In this document: positions 8,577-17,329 of the stretch, piece after piece
Position numbering within the stretch: position 1 is the stretch's first letter
Layout: every line of letters begins with the position of its first letter
Origin: CPC320 sp002684375
GTDB lineage: Bacteria; Pseudomonadota; Alphaproteobacteria; Rhodobacterales; Rhodobacteraceae
Assembly (NCBI GenBank): GCA_965662545.1
Contig: CBFIHZ010000003.1
Location: 1 to 64,000, forward strand
Direction of reading: 5' to 3'
DNA length: 64,000 bases
Translations under genes and position numbers: made by a program
The notes under the pieces: generated by a model
Told to the model about the DNA's origin: nothing
The model's database searches: none
What the model saw: the letters and a program-made list of their open reading frames with translations, nothing else

Positions 8577-8708
8577 TTTAATACCAATATCTTGGTGCCA
8601 CAAGCCCGGCTGGATTTGATCGTAAAACAGGGGCTTGTAGCCTTGGGTGTTTTCGGTCCATCGCCAGTTAATTTCACGCCAAGGGTTGAAGCGCGGGCCG
8701 ATAATCAC
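8577..8708 (-). pseudogene. Possible coding remnant, minus strand
   Basis: On the minus strand, 44 codons from a GTG at 8708 spell a protein-like segment (VIIGPRFNPWREINW, then TQGYKPLFYDQ, then GLWHQD). It is rich in Trp, Tyr and Phe, which is unusual for chance or antisense frames. Beyond base 8577 the frame runs antisense through the exported-protein gene and loses this quality. It may be a truncated gene or a short real gene whose ends are unclear. The plus strand in the same codon phase is also open, so the call is uncertain. Confidence 0.25.
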
Positions 8709-8791
8709 AATCTTTGTCTCAAGACTTGAAGGAGATGTGCCGCTGGGCGGGTGTCTCAGATATAAGTGCTTAAGAAAAAAGGAGATAGCCG

Positions 8792-11407
8792 ATGGACCTC
8801 AGTAAGTTCACGGATCGTGCCCGCGGGTTTTTACAGGCGGCAAATGTCATTGCGACGCGGGAAGACCATCAAATGGTGGTTCCTGAGCATATTCTCAAAG
8901 CCTTGTTAGATGATGACAAAGGCTTTGCCAGCAATCTGATCACCCGCGCAGGGGGCCTGACTGCAAGGGTCCAGTCCGTAGTTGATCAAGCGGTGGCCAA
9001 TTTGCCGAAAGTCACGGGTGATGCGCAAGTGTATCTTGATACAAAAGCGGTCAAGGTGGTGGCCGAGGCCGAGGCGCTTGCACAAAAGGCCGGCGATAGC
9101 TTTATCCCGGTGGAACGTATTCTCGTGGCACTTGCGGTGGTTCCGTCCGCTGCCAAAGAGGCTCTGAGCGCTGAGGCGATCACGCCGGCGATGCTAGATG
9201 CGGCCATCGCTGAGATTCGCAAAGGCCGCACCGCAGACAGTGCCAGCGCTGAAGACGGCTATGATGCGCTGAACAAATATACATATGATCTGACGGAGGC
9301 CGCCCGCGAAGGCAAAATCGACCCAATCATTGGCCGCGATGAAGAAATTCGCCGCGCCATGCAGGTGTTGAGCCGCCGGACAAAGAACAATCCGGTTTTG
9401 ATCGGTGAGCCGGGGGTCGGTAAAACCGCAATCGCCGAGGGGTTGGCGTTGCGGATTGTCAGAGGTGACGTGCCCGAAAGCTTGTCTGACAAGCGGCTTT
9501 TGGCGTTGGATATGGGATCACTGATCGCCGGTGCCAAATTTCGTGGCGAGTTTGAAGAACGGTTGAAATCGGTGCTGACCGAAGTCACCGATGCAGCGGG
9601 CGAGATCATCGTGTTTGTTGATGAAATGCACACGCTTGTCGGGGCTGGAAAATCCGAGGGGGCGATGGATGCCTCAAACTTGTTGAAACCGGCACTGGCG
9701 CGGGGTGAATTGCATTGCGTTGGCGCAACAACGCTGGACGAATATCGCAAGCACGTCGAAAAGGACGCAGCGCTGGCGCGGCGCTTTCAGCCGATTATTG
9801 TGCAGGAACCGACGGTTGAAGACACCATCAGCATTCTGCGCGGCATCAAGGAAAAATACGAATTGCATCATGGTGTGCGGATTTCGGATGCTGCTCTTGT
9901 CAGCGCGGCAACTCTGTCGCACCGCTATATTACCGATCGGTTCCTGCCTGATAAATCCATTGATTTAATGGATGAGGCGGCGTCGCGATTGCGGATGGAG
10001 GTGGATAGCAAACCCGAGGAACTGGACGCGCTTGATCGCGAGATTTTGCAGAAAAAAATCGAAGCAGAGGCTTTGCGGCAAGAGGATGATCAAGCTTCAA
10101 AAGACCGTCTGGCAATTTTGGAACGCGCGCTGTCGAACCTTCAGGACCGCAGTTCTGAAATGACGGCGCAGTGGCAATCGGGGCGCAATTTGATGGCGGC
10201 GGCACGGGATCTCAAAGAACAGCTTGAACGCGCCCGTGCCGAATTGGAAATTGCCAAGCGCGCGGGCAGTCTGGCGCGCGCCGGAGAGCTGTCTTACGGG
10301 GTTATTCCTCAACTTGAAAAACGTCTTGCCGAGGCCGAAACAGAAAGTGCAGCCGGGGTACAGATCGAAGAGGCGGTGCGCCCCGAACAGATTGCGCAGG
10401 TGGTTGAACGGTGGACCGGCATTCCAACATCGCGGATGTTGGAGGGCGAGCGTGAAAAACTGCTGACCATGGAGGCGGGGTTGCACAAGCGGGTGATCGG
10501 TCAATCGGTGGCAGTACGCGCGGTTGCCAATGCGGTGAGGCGCGCCCGTTCGGGGTTGAACGATGAAAACCGCCCGCTGGGATCGTTTTTGTTTCTGGGC
10601 CCAACCGGGGTTGGTAAAACTGAACTGACCAAGGCCGTGGCCGAGTTTTTGTTTGATGATGACAGTGCCATGGTGCGTATCGATATGTCAGAGTTTATGG
10701 AAAAGCACGCGGTGGCGCGGCTGATCGGGGCGCCGCCCGGCTATGTGGGCTATGATGAGGGCGGAGTGCTGACCGAAGCGGTCCGGCGCAGACCCTATCA
10801 GGTGGTGTTGTTTGACGAGATCGAAAAGGCCCATCCTGACGTGTTTAATGTGCTGTTGCAGGTACTGGACGACGGGCGGCTGACTGACGGGCAGGGGCGC
10901 ACGGTAGATTTCAAACAGACGTTGATTGTTCTGACTTCAAACCTCGGGGCGCAAGCGCTGAGCCAATTGCCCGATGGATCGGATGTGACGCAGGCCAGGC
11001 ATGATGTGATGGATGCGGTGCGCGCGCATTTCCGGCCGGAATTTCTGAACCGGTTGGATGAGACGATTATTTTTGATCGGCTCGGGCGGGGTGATATGGG
11101 AGGTATTGTCGAGATTCAATTGGCGAAACTGGCCGGGCGTTTGTCCGGGCGCAAGATTGTGCTTGATCTTGATGATGCGGCCAAGCTCTGGCTTGCAGAA
11201 GAAGGCTATGACCCAGTGTTTGGTGCCCGCCCGCTTAAGCGCGTGCTGCAGCGGGCACTTCAGGATCCACTGGCTGGAATGCTGCTGGCAGGCGATTTGT
11301 TAGAGGGGGACCGGATTGCCGTATCAGCCGGCCCTGATGGGCTGGTGATCGGCGATCGCGTAGCGGCTCCCAACCGTCCTGCGCCGCAGGATGCGACTTT
11401 GCATTGA
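8792..11407 (+). CDS. clpB: ATP-dependent disaggregase ClpB
   Basis: This 871-residue Hsp100 chaperone pulls proteins out of aggregates together with DnaK. Visible in order are the N-terminal repeat domain starting MDLSKFTDRARGFLQ, the first AAA module with Walker A GEPGVGKT near residue 205 and Walker B IIVFVDEMHTLVG, and the long charged coiled-coil middle domain (about 400-530). The second AAA module follows, with Walker A GPTGVGKT near residue 600, VVLFDEIEKAHPDV and sensor LTSNLGA. The pore loop YVGYDEGG is intact. Length is normal. A strong ribosome binding site (AAAAGGAGAT) precedes the ATG. A CTTGAA hexamer at 8725-8730 resembles the -35 element of heat-shock promoters, but no good -10 partner was found. 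Confidence 0.98.
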   Translation: MDLSKFTDRARGFLQAANVIATREDHQMVVPEHILKALLDDDKGFASNLITRAGGLTARVQSVVDQAVANLPKVTGDAQVYLDTKAVKVVAEAEALAQKAGDSFIPVERILVALAVVPSAAKEALSAEAITPAMLDAAIAEIRKGRTADSASAEDGYDALNKYTYDLTEAAREGKIDPIIGRDEEIRRAMQVLSRRTKNNPVLIGEPGVGKTAIAEGLALRIVRGDVPESLSDKRLLALDMGSLIAGAKFRGEFEERLKSVLTEVTDAAGEIIVFVDEMHTLVGAGKSEGAMDASNLLKPALARGELHCVGATTLDEYRKHVEKDAALARRFQPIIVQEPTVEDTISILRGIKEKYELHHGVRISDAALVSAATLSHRYITDRFLPDKSIDLMDEAASRLRMEVDSKPEELDALDREILQKKIEAEALRQEDDQASKDRLAILERALSNLQDRSSEMTAQWQSGRNLMAAARDLKEQLERARAELEIAKRAGSLARAGELSYGVIPQLEKRLAEAETESAAGVQIEEAVRPEQIAQVVERWTGIPTSRMLEGEREKLLTMEAGLHKRVIGQSVAVRAVANAVRRARSGLNDENRPLGSFLFLGPTGVGKTELTKAVAEFLFDDDSAMVRIDMSEFMEKHAVARLIGAPPGYVGYDEGGVLTEAVRRRPYQVVLFDEIEKAHPDVFNVLLQVLDDGRLTDGQGRTVDFKQTLIVLTSNLGAQALSQLPDGSDVTQARHDVMDAVRAHFRPEFLNRLDETIIFDRLGRGDMGGIVEIQLAKLAGRLSGRKIVLDLDDAAKLWLAEEGYDPVFGARPLKRVLQRALQDPLAGMLLAGDLLEGDRIAVSAGPDGLVIGDRVAAPNRPAPQDATLH

Positions 11408-11467
11408 TGTTTCGCAGGCGGCCGTAAACGCTGGTTTTTTGGTCTCTTACATCGGATTGCCCGGTAA

Positions 11468-11494
11468 GAGGCCATAAAAAAGAGGCCATAAAAA
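11468..11494. repeat. Short tandem duplication after clpB
   Basis: Two copies of GAGGCCATAAAAA lie head to tail with a 14-base period between clpB and msrP. The repeat is too short to name; it may be a slippage product. The remainder of the 195-base gap holds no gene and no clear terminator. Confidence 0.5.
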
Positions 11495-11602
11495 GTGTTC
11501 GAAACCCCGTTATGTTTCAAAAAATGCACTCAAGTGTGATGTAAGTTTGGTTTTAGGTGATCGCGCATTATCCTATACTGTAGTTGCAGTGAAAAGGAAT
11601 GT

Positions 11603-12523
11603 ATGATGGCACACCGCTGGACACCAGATTTAACTGATGCGCATATTACGCCAGAGGCCGATTTTCTAAATCGACGCCAGATCATGAAGGGCATGGCTGG
11701 TATTGGTCTTTCCGGTATTGGTCTTGCGCTGGGCGCCACGCCGAGTGTCGCCAAAACCAATGAAAAGCTAAACAGTTGGGATGAGATTACCGGCTATAAC
11801 AACTATTATGAGTTTGGCACGGGTAAGGATGATCCGGCCGAACACGCGCACCGGCTGACAACCGCCCCTTGGTCGGTGACCATCGACGGCTTGGTGGACC
11901 GCCCCGCCAGTTATAATCTCGAAGATATCATGGCTAAAATGACGGTTGAAGAGCGTATTTATCGCCTACGCTGTGTTGAGGCCTGGTCGATGGTTGTGCC
12001 GTGGAACGGGTTTGAACTGGCAGATTTGCTTAACATGGCAGGGGTGCAAAGCGGCGCAAAATACGTGGCTTTTGAAACTGTGCTGCGCCCCGATGAAATG
12101 CCGGGGGTCTCCTATCCGGTGCTGGATTGGCCCTATGTCGAGGGGCTGCGGTTAGACGAGGCGATGCACCCGCTGACGATTATGGCCAGCGGCATCTATG
12201 GTAAGGATATTCCAAAACAAAACGGCGCGCCGCTGCGTTTGGTGGTGCCTTGGAAATACGGCTTTAAGTCGATCAAATCGGTGGTGCGAATGACGTTGAC
12301 AGACCGCGAACCGCCCACCAGCTGGAACAAGGCAAACGCCCGCGAATACGGCTTTTATAGCAATGTGAACCCAAAGGTGGATCACCCGCGCTGGACCCAA
12401 GCCAGCGAACGTCCGATTGGGGGGGGGCTGTTTGCCAAACGCAAGCCAACGCGGATGTTCAACGGCTATGAGAGCGAGGTGGCTAGCCTGTATAAAGGCA
12501 TGGACCTCAGTAAATATTTCTGA
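11603..12523 (+). CDS. msrP: Periplasmic methionine sulfoxide reductase, molybdenum subunit
   Basis: MsrP (formerly YedY) repairs oxidised methionine in periplasmic proteins using a molybdopterin cofactor. The 306-residue protein opens with a twin-arginine export signal (RRQIMKG followed by a glycine-rich hydrophobic stretch, residues about 28-50), so it is exported folded by Tat. The conserved YRLRCVEAWSMVVPWNGF segment near residue 120 contains the cysteine that binds molybdenum. The C-terminal half matches the sulfite-oxidase fold (VVPWKYGFKSIKSVV). The stop codon abuts the ATG of msrQ, the membrane partner, so the two are translated together. Confidence 0.96.
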   Translation: MMAHRWTPDLTDAHITPEADFLNRRQIMKGMAGIGLSGIGLALGATPSVAKTNEKLNSWDEITGYNNYYEFGTGKDDPAEHAHRLTTAPWSVTIDGLVDRPASYNLEDIMAKMTVEERIYRLRCVEAWSMVVPWNGFELADLLNMAGVQSGAKYVAFETVLRPDEMPGVSYPVLDWPYVEGLRLDEAMHPLTIMASGIYGKDIPKQNGAPLRLVVPWKYGFKSIKSVVRMTLTDREPPTSWNKANAREYGFYSNVNPKVDHPRWTQASERPIGGGLFAKRKPTRMFNGYESEVASLYKGMDLSKYF

Positions 12524-13129
12524 ATGTTGACCATAATCCATAGCGCAACGCGTCGTGTTCCAATCTGGTCTGTCTATCTTTTGTTGACGGTACCGTCGGT
12601 GTATTATTTCTATCTTGCCGCTACGGGTATGCTGAGCGTCGAGCCGATCAAGGCGCTCGAGCACAAGTTGGGCGAATTTGGTCTGCAACTGATTGTGTTC
12701 GGCTTGGCGATCACGCCCCTGCGCCGTCATTTGGGTCTGAACCTGATGCGGTTTCGCCGGGCCATCGGGGTGATGACTTATTTCTACATCTCTGTGCATC
12801 TATTGGTCTGGCTGGTGCTGGATGTGCAGGTTCTGTCGATGGTGTGGCAAGATATCGTCAAGCGGCCCTATATTACCATTGGTATGCTGGCCTTTGTGGC
12901 GATGACGCCGCTGGCGCTGAGCTCTAACAATTATGCGGTGCGCAAACTTGGTCCGCTGTGGCGCAGGTTGCACAAGTTGGTCTATGGGATTGCAATTCTG
13001 GGTGCGCTGCATTTCATTATGTTGGTCAAAGGATTTCAGTTGGAGCCCTTAGTTTACATGGGATTGATTTTGCTGCTTTTGGTGCTGCGATTGAAATTGC
13101 CAAAACCGACATTCTTCCGATCGGTCTAG
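12524..13129 (+). CDS. msrQ: Heme-binding membrane subunit of the MsrPQ system
   Basis: MsrQ (formerly YedZ) is the inner-membrane heme b protein that passes electrons from the quinone pool to MsrP. The 201-residue protein has about six membrane segments and the ferric-reductase-like conserved pieces VFGLAITPLRR, FRRAIGVMTYFYISVHLLVWL and LWRRLHKLVYGIAILGALHFIM, whose histidines are the likely heme ligands. It begins immediately after the msrP stop. Length and composition are normal for the family. Confidence 0.95.
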   Translation: MLTIIHSATRRVPIWSVYLLLTVPSVYYFYLAATGMLSVEPIKALEHKLGEFGLQLIVFGLAITPLRRHLGLNLMRFRRAIGVMTYFYISVHLLVWLVLDVQVLSMVWQDIVKRPYITIGMLAFVAMTPLALSSNNYAVRKLGPLWRRLHKLVYGIAILGALHFIMLVKGFQLEPLVYMGLILLLLVLRLKLPKPTFFRSV

Positions 13130-13278
13130 GCCTATGTCTGGTTGCGATCCCCTGATCCATTCCCCAGTTGCAAACGAATTCTTTTGACACGATTATGTCC
13201 TAATCCGTCGCTTACAGGCTTGCGCAGAAAGCCATATTTTGTGAAGGGAGGTTGCAACGCTGTTTTGGGGGAAAGTAT

Positions 13279-14400
13279 ATGAGTTCAGGAACTGCAAAAA
13301 CCATCGTGAACAGTTGGAACGAATGGGACCCTTTGAAACATGTCATTGTCGGTCGCGCTGATGATTGCCATATCCCGCCTGCCGAACCGGCGCTGGATGC
13401 CAAAGTGCCCGAAGACAGCGATATGCGGGGTCAATGGGGCCGCCGTCCGCAGGAAACGATCGACCGCGCCAACGAGCTTTTAGATAATTTTGCCGATCTG
13501 CTGACCAAACGCGGCGTGCGCGTTGACCGCCCGACGCCAACGGATTTTTCTCTTCCAGCCACCACGCCGGATTTCCACACGCAAAGCCAGTTTGGGTGCA
13601 TGCCGCCCCGGGATGTTCTGCTCACGGTCGGTGCGGAAATTCTTGAGGCGACGATGTCGTATCGCTGTCGCTGGTTTGAATATCTGTGCTACCGGCCGTT
13701 GATGCAGCAATACTGGGATGAGGATCCCAATTTTCGTCATGAGGCGGCCCCAAAGCCACGCCTGACCAATGAAGATTACCACCCCGATTATTTGTCGGAT
13801 AAAATAGGCGTGGAAAAGCGCCTGCAATGGGCGGCCGAAAAGTTCTTTGTCACCACTGAAGAAGAGCCGCTTTTTGATGCAGCCGATGTGCTGCGTTTTG
13901 GGCGCGATCTGGTGGTCCAACATGGCTTTACCACCAATCTAAAAGGTATCGAATGGTTGCGCCGACATTTCCCCGACCACCGGGTGCATACGGTAAACTT
14001 TCCCGGTGATCCCTATCCGATCCATATCGATGCGACGTTTACACCTTTGCGTCCCGGCCTGATTCTAAACAACCCCCAGCGTCGTCTGCCCGCCGATCAA
14101 CGCGGAATGTTTGAAAAGAACGGCTGGGACATTGTCGATGCGGCGCAACCAGCCCATAACGCGCCGCCGCCCTTGTGTTATTCATCGACATGGCTCAGCA
14201 TGAATGTACTGGTGTTGGACCCCAAAACGGTCTGTGTTGAAAAGTCCGAAGTTTATCAGGCCGACCAAATGGACAAGCTGGGCATGAATGTGATCGAGGT
14301 CGAGTTGCGCGATGCCTATGCCTTTGGCGGTGGCTTGCACTGCTGTACGGCTGATGTCTACCGCGAGGGCAGCTGTGAGGATTATTTCCCCAACCTCTAG
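13279..14400 (+). CDS. Glycine amidinotransferase-like enzyme
   Basis: The 373-residue protein belongs to the amidinotransferase family that moves the amidino group of arginine onto an amine such as glycine, giving guanidinoacetate and ornithine. It starts with the conserved SWNEWDPLKHVIVGRAD, has a central YPIHIDATFTPLRPG block with the active-site histidine near residue 250, and ends with AFGGGLHCCTADVYREG, whose cysteine near residue 355 is the nucleophile. These match vertebrate and cyanobacterial glycine amidinotransferases more than arginine deiminases. I chose the ATG at 13279 because GGGGGAAAG precedes it; a start at 13252 would add nine residues. No partner gene is adjacent, so the acceptor amine is unknown. 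Confidence 0.85.
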   Translation: MSSGTAKTIVNSWNEWDPLKHVIVGRADDCHIPPAEPALDAKVPEDSDMRGQWGRRPQETIDRANELLDNFADLLTKRGVRVDRPTPTDFSLPATTPDFHTQSQFGCMPPRDVLLTVGAEILEATMSYRCRWFEYLCYRPLMQQYWDEDPNFRHEAAPKPRLTNEDYHPDYLSDKIGVEKRLQWAAEKFFVTTEEEPLFDAADVLRFGRDLVVQHGFTTNLKGIEWLRRHFPDHRVHTVNFPGDPYPIHIDATFTPLRPGLILNNPQRRLPADQRGMFEKNGWDIVDAAQPAHNAPPPLCYSSTWLSMNVLVLDPKTVCVEKSEVYQADQMDKLGMNVIEVELRDAYAFGGGLHCCTADVYREGSCEDYFPNL

Positions 14401-14653
14401 ACGTCAGCACCCGGTTCTGGGCGCCCACCAAAGCGCAGATCATTGGGCGGCCTTTAATCGTTATCGTTGTTTTCTGAGCCCTGACATCTGGTGCACAGGC
14501 TCTGAAAGCTGGAACCAGAACAGGGCGGCCATAAAGATTTGAGGCCGCGCTTGAAAAAGTACGGGCTGAAGGTCTGTGGTGTTCAAGCCAACGGGTCACC
14601 CCCCATTTTGTCTGTGGGGCGTCTTATTTGGGCGTCTCAGGCCGGCTTGGCGA
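14401..14653. other. Gap between convergent genes; nothing seen
   Basis: Between the amidinotransferase and coxG, which converge, about 250 bases show no gene on either strand, no repeat and no clear hairpin with a T run. Open frames here are short or extend antisense into the neighbours. Confidence 0.4.
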
Positions 14654-15103
14654 TCAGGTCTTTGTCTCGACAGCCAATTCAGCAAACTTCACAAAGAATT
14701 TCGACGCTAGTTTTTTTGCGGTGCCGACAATGAGGCGGCTGCCCAATTGTGCTAGTTTTCCTCCAATTTCGGCCTTGGCAGTGTATTTCAGTAACGTGCC
14801 ATCGCCCTGTTCGATCAAGGTGACATCTGCGCCACCTTTGGCAAAACCTGCCGCCCCGCCGTTGCCCTTGCCAGTGAGCGAAAAACTCTCCGGCGCGCCG
14901 GTTTGGTCCAAGGTCACATTGCCGGTGAACTTGGCTTTTACCGGCCCGATTTTCAAAACAACTTTTGCTTCCAACTCGGTATCGGAATGTCTGATCAACT
15001 CTTCACACCCCGGAATGCAGGCAGTGAGAATTTCAGTATCGTTCAACGCTTCATAGACCCGTGTTTTGGACGCCGCGATCATGATCTCGTCATTAAGTTC
15101 CAT
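14654..15103 (-). CDS. coxG: CO dehydrogenase accessory protein CoxG (SRPBCC fold)
   Basis: This 149-residue protein has the START/SRPBCC lipid-binding fold of the CoxG family. The opening MELNDEIMIAASKTRVYEALNDTEILTACIPGCEEL is the hallmark, and VTLDQTGAPESFSLTGKGNGGAAGFAKGGADVTL follows. In other CO oxidisers CoxG attracts CO dehydrogenase to the cytoplasmic membrane and is needed for electron transfer to quinones; its exact chemistry here is inferred. It is the last gene of the cox cluster, but it lies 229 bases after coxF and has its own ribosome binding site (AAGGAAC), so a separate transcript is possible. Confidence 0.88.
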   Translation of the reverse strand: MELNDEIMIAASKTRVYEALNDTEILTACIPGCEELIRHSDTELEAKVVLKIGPVKAKFTGNVTLDQTGAPESFSLTGKGNGGAAGFAKGGADVTLIEQGDGTLLKYTAKAEIGGKLAQLGSRLIVGTAKKLASKFFVKFAELAVETKT

Positions 15104-15332
15104 TCTGAGTTCCTTGTAGTGTGTTATGATTAATAAAAGGCCTGCCTAGGGGTATATCCGGCGGCTCTGCGCGATAATGGGTACAATAAGCATTGTGCCC
15201 GACCATAGAGGTTTTGCGGTGGGTATCAACACCTCGGGTCCGGAGGTATACCTCTTTAGATTATAGGATTTACAGCCGAAAAAAACAGACGGATCCCCAT
15301 AATGGTCTCTGGGTAACTGACGCTTTACCAAC
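15104..15332. other. coxF-coxG gap with a 12-base palindrome
   Basis: No gene is seen. At 15243-15254 there is a perfect palindrome, GAGGTATACCTC, about 140 bases ahead of the coxG start (on the minus strand). It could be a protein site or part of an RNA hairpin. The gap breaks the otherwise overlapping cox gene series. Confidence 0.45.
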
Positions 15333-16142
15333 TCAGACATCGGCGCCACCTTGCTGCCGGTGGCCGCAGCGGCGCAGCTGCACAATTTGCGCCAGTATCG
15401 ACAGGGCAATCTCGTCGGGGGTGACCGCATCTATATGCAGTCCGGCGGGCGCGATTACGTCATCCAAAGCGCTGCCTTCGCACGTCTTGCCTGCCAGTTT
15501 ATTGACCAACGCGGCAAACTTGCGTCGGCTGCCGACAAAGGCAACGTATTCGGCCCCATAGGCAAGGGCCTGTTTCAGACTTTGAGCGTCGGACTTGCCC
15601 TGCGAGGCCACAACAATAAATTGCCGAGCATTTGATTTGATCACTTTTGCGCCGTCTGTGCTGCTTTCGGTGCGGATCACGGTGTGAAAATCAAAACTTT
15701 CGGCCAACCGCGCCAACGCGTGAGAGACCGGACTGTTGCCAATGATTATGAGCTCTGGTTGCGGCAGAACAGGTTCGACAAAAATATCCATCGACCCTTG
15801 GCTGGGGCAGCCGTTCTTGGCAAATTTGGTCCCTTCAATTTCGGCCCCAATCTCTATTCCGTCCCTTTGCAACACGTCTTCGGGTCTCAGTGAGACGAAT
15901 TTTGGCGCACCGTCTTGCAGGGCCTCGATGGCCGCACGGCCCACGGCGCTGCGGATGCACCCTCCACCGACCCAGCCCTGGGCGATGCTGCCATCGGCCA
16001 ACACCAGCGCCTTGGCGCCAGGTTTGGCTGAGGTGGCGTTCAGCGTGCGCACCACGGTGGCTATGGCAAAGGCGGTACTGCTGGCGCGCAGGGTCTCTGC
16101 AGCGCTGTTTAGGTCGGCGGTTAAAAGCTGTTTCGGGGTCAT
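15333..16142 (-). CDS. coxF: XdhC/CoxF-type molybdenum cofactor insertion protein
   Basis: This 269-residue member of the XdhC/CoxI family handles molybdopterin cytosine dinucleotide before its insertion into molybdenum hydroxylases; in cox clusters this gene is called coxF. Conserved signs are the N-terminal FAIATVVRTLNATSAKPGAKALVLADG, the glycine/cysteine loop WVGGGCIR near residue 60, and a Rossmann-like C-terminal half with AEYVAFVGSRRKFAALV. Its start overlaps the coxE stop by four bases (ATGA), which indicates translational coupling within the cox operon. Confidence 0.88.
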   Translation of the reverse strand: MTPKQLLTADLNSAAETLRASSTAFAIATVVRTLNATSAKPGAKALVLADGSIAQGWVGGGCIRSAVGRAAIEALQDGAPKFVSLRPEDVLQRDGIEIGAEIEGTKFAKNGCPSQGSMDIFVEPVLPQPELIIIGNSPVSHALARLAESFDFHTVIRTESSTDGAKVIKSNARQFIVVASQGKSDAQSLKQALAYGAEYVAFVGSRRKFAALVNKLAGKTCEGSALDDVIAPAGLHIDAVTPDEIALSILAQIVQLRRCGHRQQGGADV

Positions 16143-17329
16143 AGCCGTGACACCTTTTGAGTAAGTGAGGCGAGATTATCCAATGTATTGGCTGCGGCAA
16201 ACAGGTCCAGATGCGGAAGGGCGGCGGCCATACCACGGGCCACTGGTGCATAGTCACTCCAGCCTTTCAACGGATTGAGCCAGATAACTTTACAGCCGCG
16301 TTTTTTCAACCGTGTCAGTGCGGCGGCCAGCAGTTCAGGCGGATCGGTGTCATACCCGTCCGACAAGACAATCACCACGCTGCGTCCAGTGACAAATTTG
16401 CGCGCATAGGTGCGAGAAAACTGATCCAGCGCGCCACCAATTTTTGAGCCCCCGCCAAACCCATCTGCCAGTAGGGTCAGCCGGTTGAGAGCCCGCAGCG
16501 GATCATCGTCGCGCAGGGCTTCGGTAATCCGCACCAGTCGGGTGTGAAACAGATAGGCGTCTGTGGCATTATCAGCCCGGACCAAGCCGGCTAAAAATGA
16601 CAGAAATATCTTGGCATAAACGGTCATTGAGCCTGAAACATCGCAGATTGCGGTCAGTTTGACGGCGCGGTCTGGCCGGCGGCGATAAGCCAGTTTTATT
16701 GGCTCGCCACCGGTGGCCAGGCTGTGGCGCATCACGCGTCTCAAATCAACCCGACTGCCTCTACAGGCTTGTTTGCGCCGCCGCGAGCGCCGGTCTGCGA
16801 AAGCCTGTGCAAGGCGTCTGGCAACTATTTCGGCCTCTCTAATATCTTCGGGTGAGACCAGTTCCCGCAGATCTTTTTTCATAAGATTGCGCACGGTTGA
16901 GGCAATCAGTTTGCCGTCCCCTGCCATATAGCTGTCCCCGTTTTTGTTTGAGGTCTCCGGGCTGTCGCGGGTGCCTTTTGTATCGCTTGAGGCTGCTTGT
17001 TGTGCCTCACGGGATGAGCGGCTGTGTTTTGGTGCGACGTCGCGCCCTGAGGCGATGACTTTCTGCCGAACCCGACCGTCATTGCGCCAATAGCTGTCAA
17101 ACAGCGTGTCGAATTGTGCCCAATCCTCGGCATTGCTGCAGCAAACGGCCTTTAGGGCGCGGCAGGCCTGCGTGGGATCTGCGGCGTCAATCGTGGTTAA
17201 TGCTCGCAGCGCTGTGTCGGTTTCGCCCACCCCGAGCCGCAACCCATGCGCCCGCAGATGCGTCAAAAAACCCGCCATTCGGGCGTCAGGTCCGGGGTCG
17301 CGGGCGGCAAAGCGGGTGATTTTGCTCAT
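16139..17329 (-). CDS. coxE: VWA-domain CO dehydrogenase maturation protein CoxE
   Basis: The 396-residue protein carries a C-terminal von Willebrand A domain with the metal-ion-dependent adhesion site DVSGSM near residue 230, and the CoxE N-terminal region (FLTHLRAHGLRLGVGETDTAL). With the MoxR ATPase CoxD it is thought to install sulfur and copper in the Cu-S-Mo site of CO dehydrogenase. A low-complexity polar stretch (about residues 110-140) links the two parts. It overlaps coxD upstream and coxF downstream by four bases each. Confidence 0.93.
   Translation of the reverse strand: MSKITRFAARDPGPDARMAGFLTHLRAHGLRLGVGETDTALRALTTIDAADPTQACRALKAVCCSNAEDWAQFDTLFDSYWRNDGRVRQKVIASGRDVAPKHSRSSREAQQAASSDTKGTRDSPETSNKNGDSYMAGDGKLIASTVRNLMKKDLRELVSPEDIREAEIVARRLAQAFADRRSRRRKQACRGSRVDLRRVMRHSLATGGEPIKLAYRRRPDRAVKLTAICDVSGSMTVYAKIFLSFLAGLVRADNATDAYLFHTRLVRITEALRDDDPLRALNRLTLLADGFGGGSKIGGALDQFSRTYARKFVTGRSVVIVLSDGYDTDPPELLAAALTRLKKRGCKVIWLNPLKGWSDYAPVARGMAAALPHLDLFAAANTLDNLASLTQKVSRL

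Noticed and set aside
8602..8644. Inverted repeat ACAAGCCC...GGGCTTGT after the exported-protein gene
   Set aside because: The loop of nearly 30 bases and lack of a T run make it unlikely as a terminator; chance is possible.
8217..8708. Full minus-strand frame of 163 codons covering the exported-protein gene
   Set aside because: Most of it is antisense to a gene with a signal peptide and strong ribosome binding site; only the part above 8577 was kept as a possible remnant.
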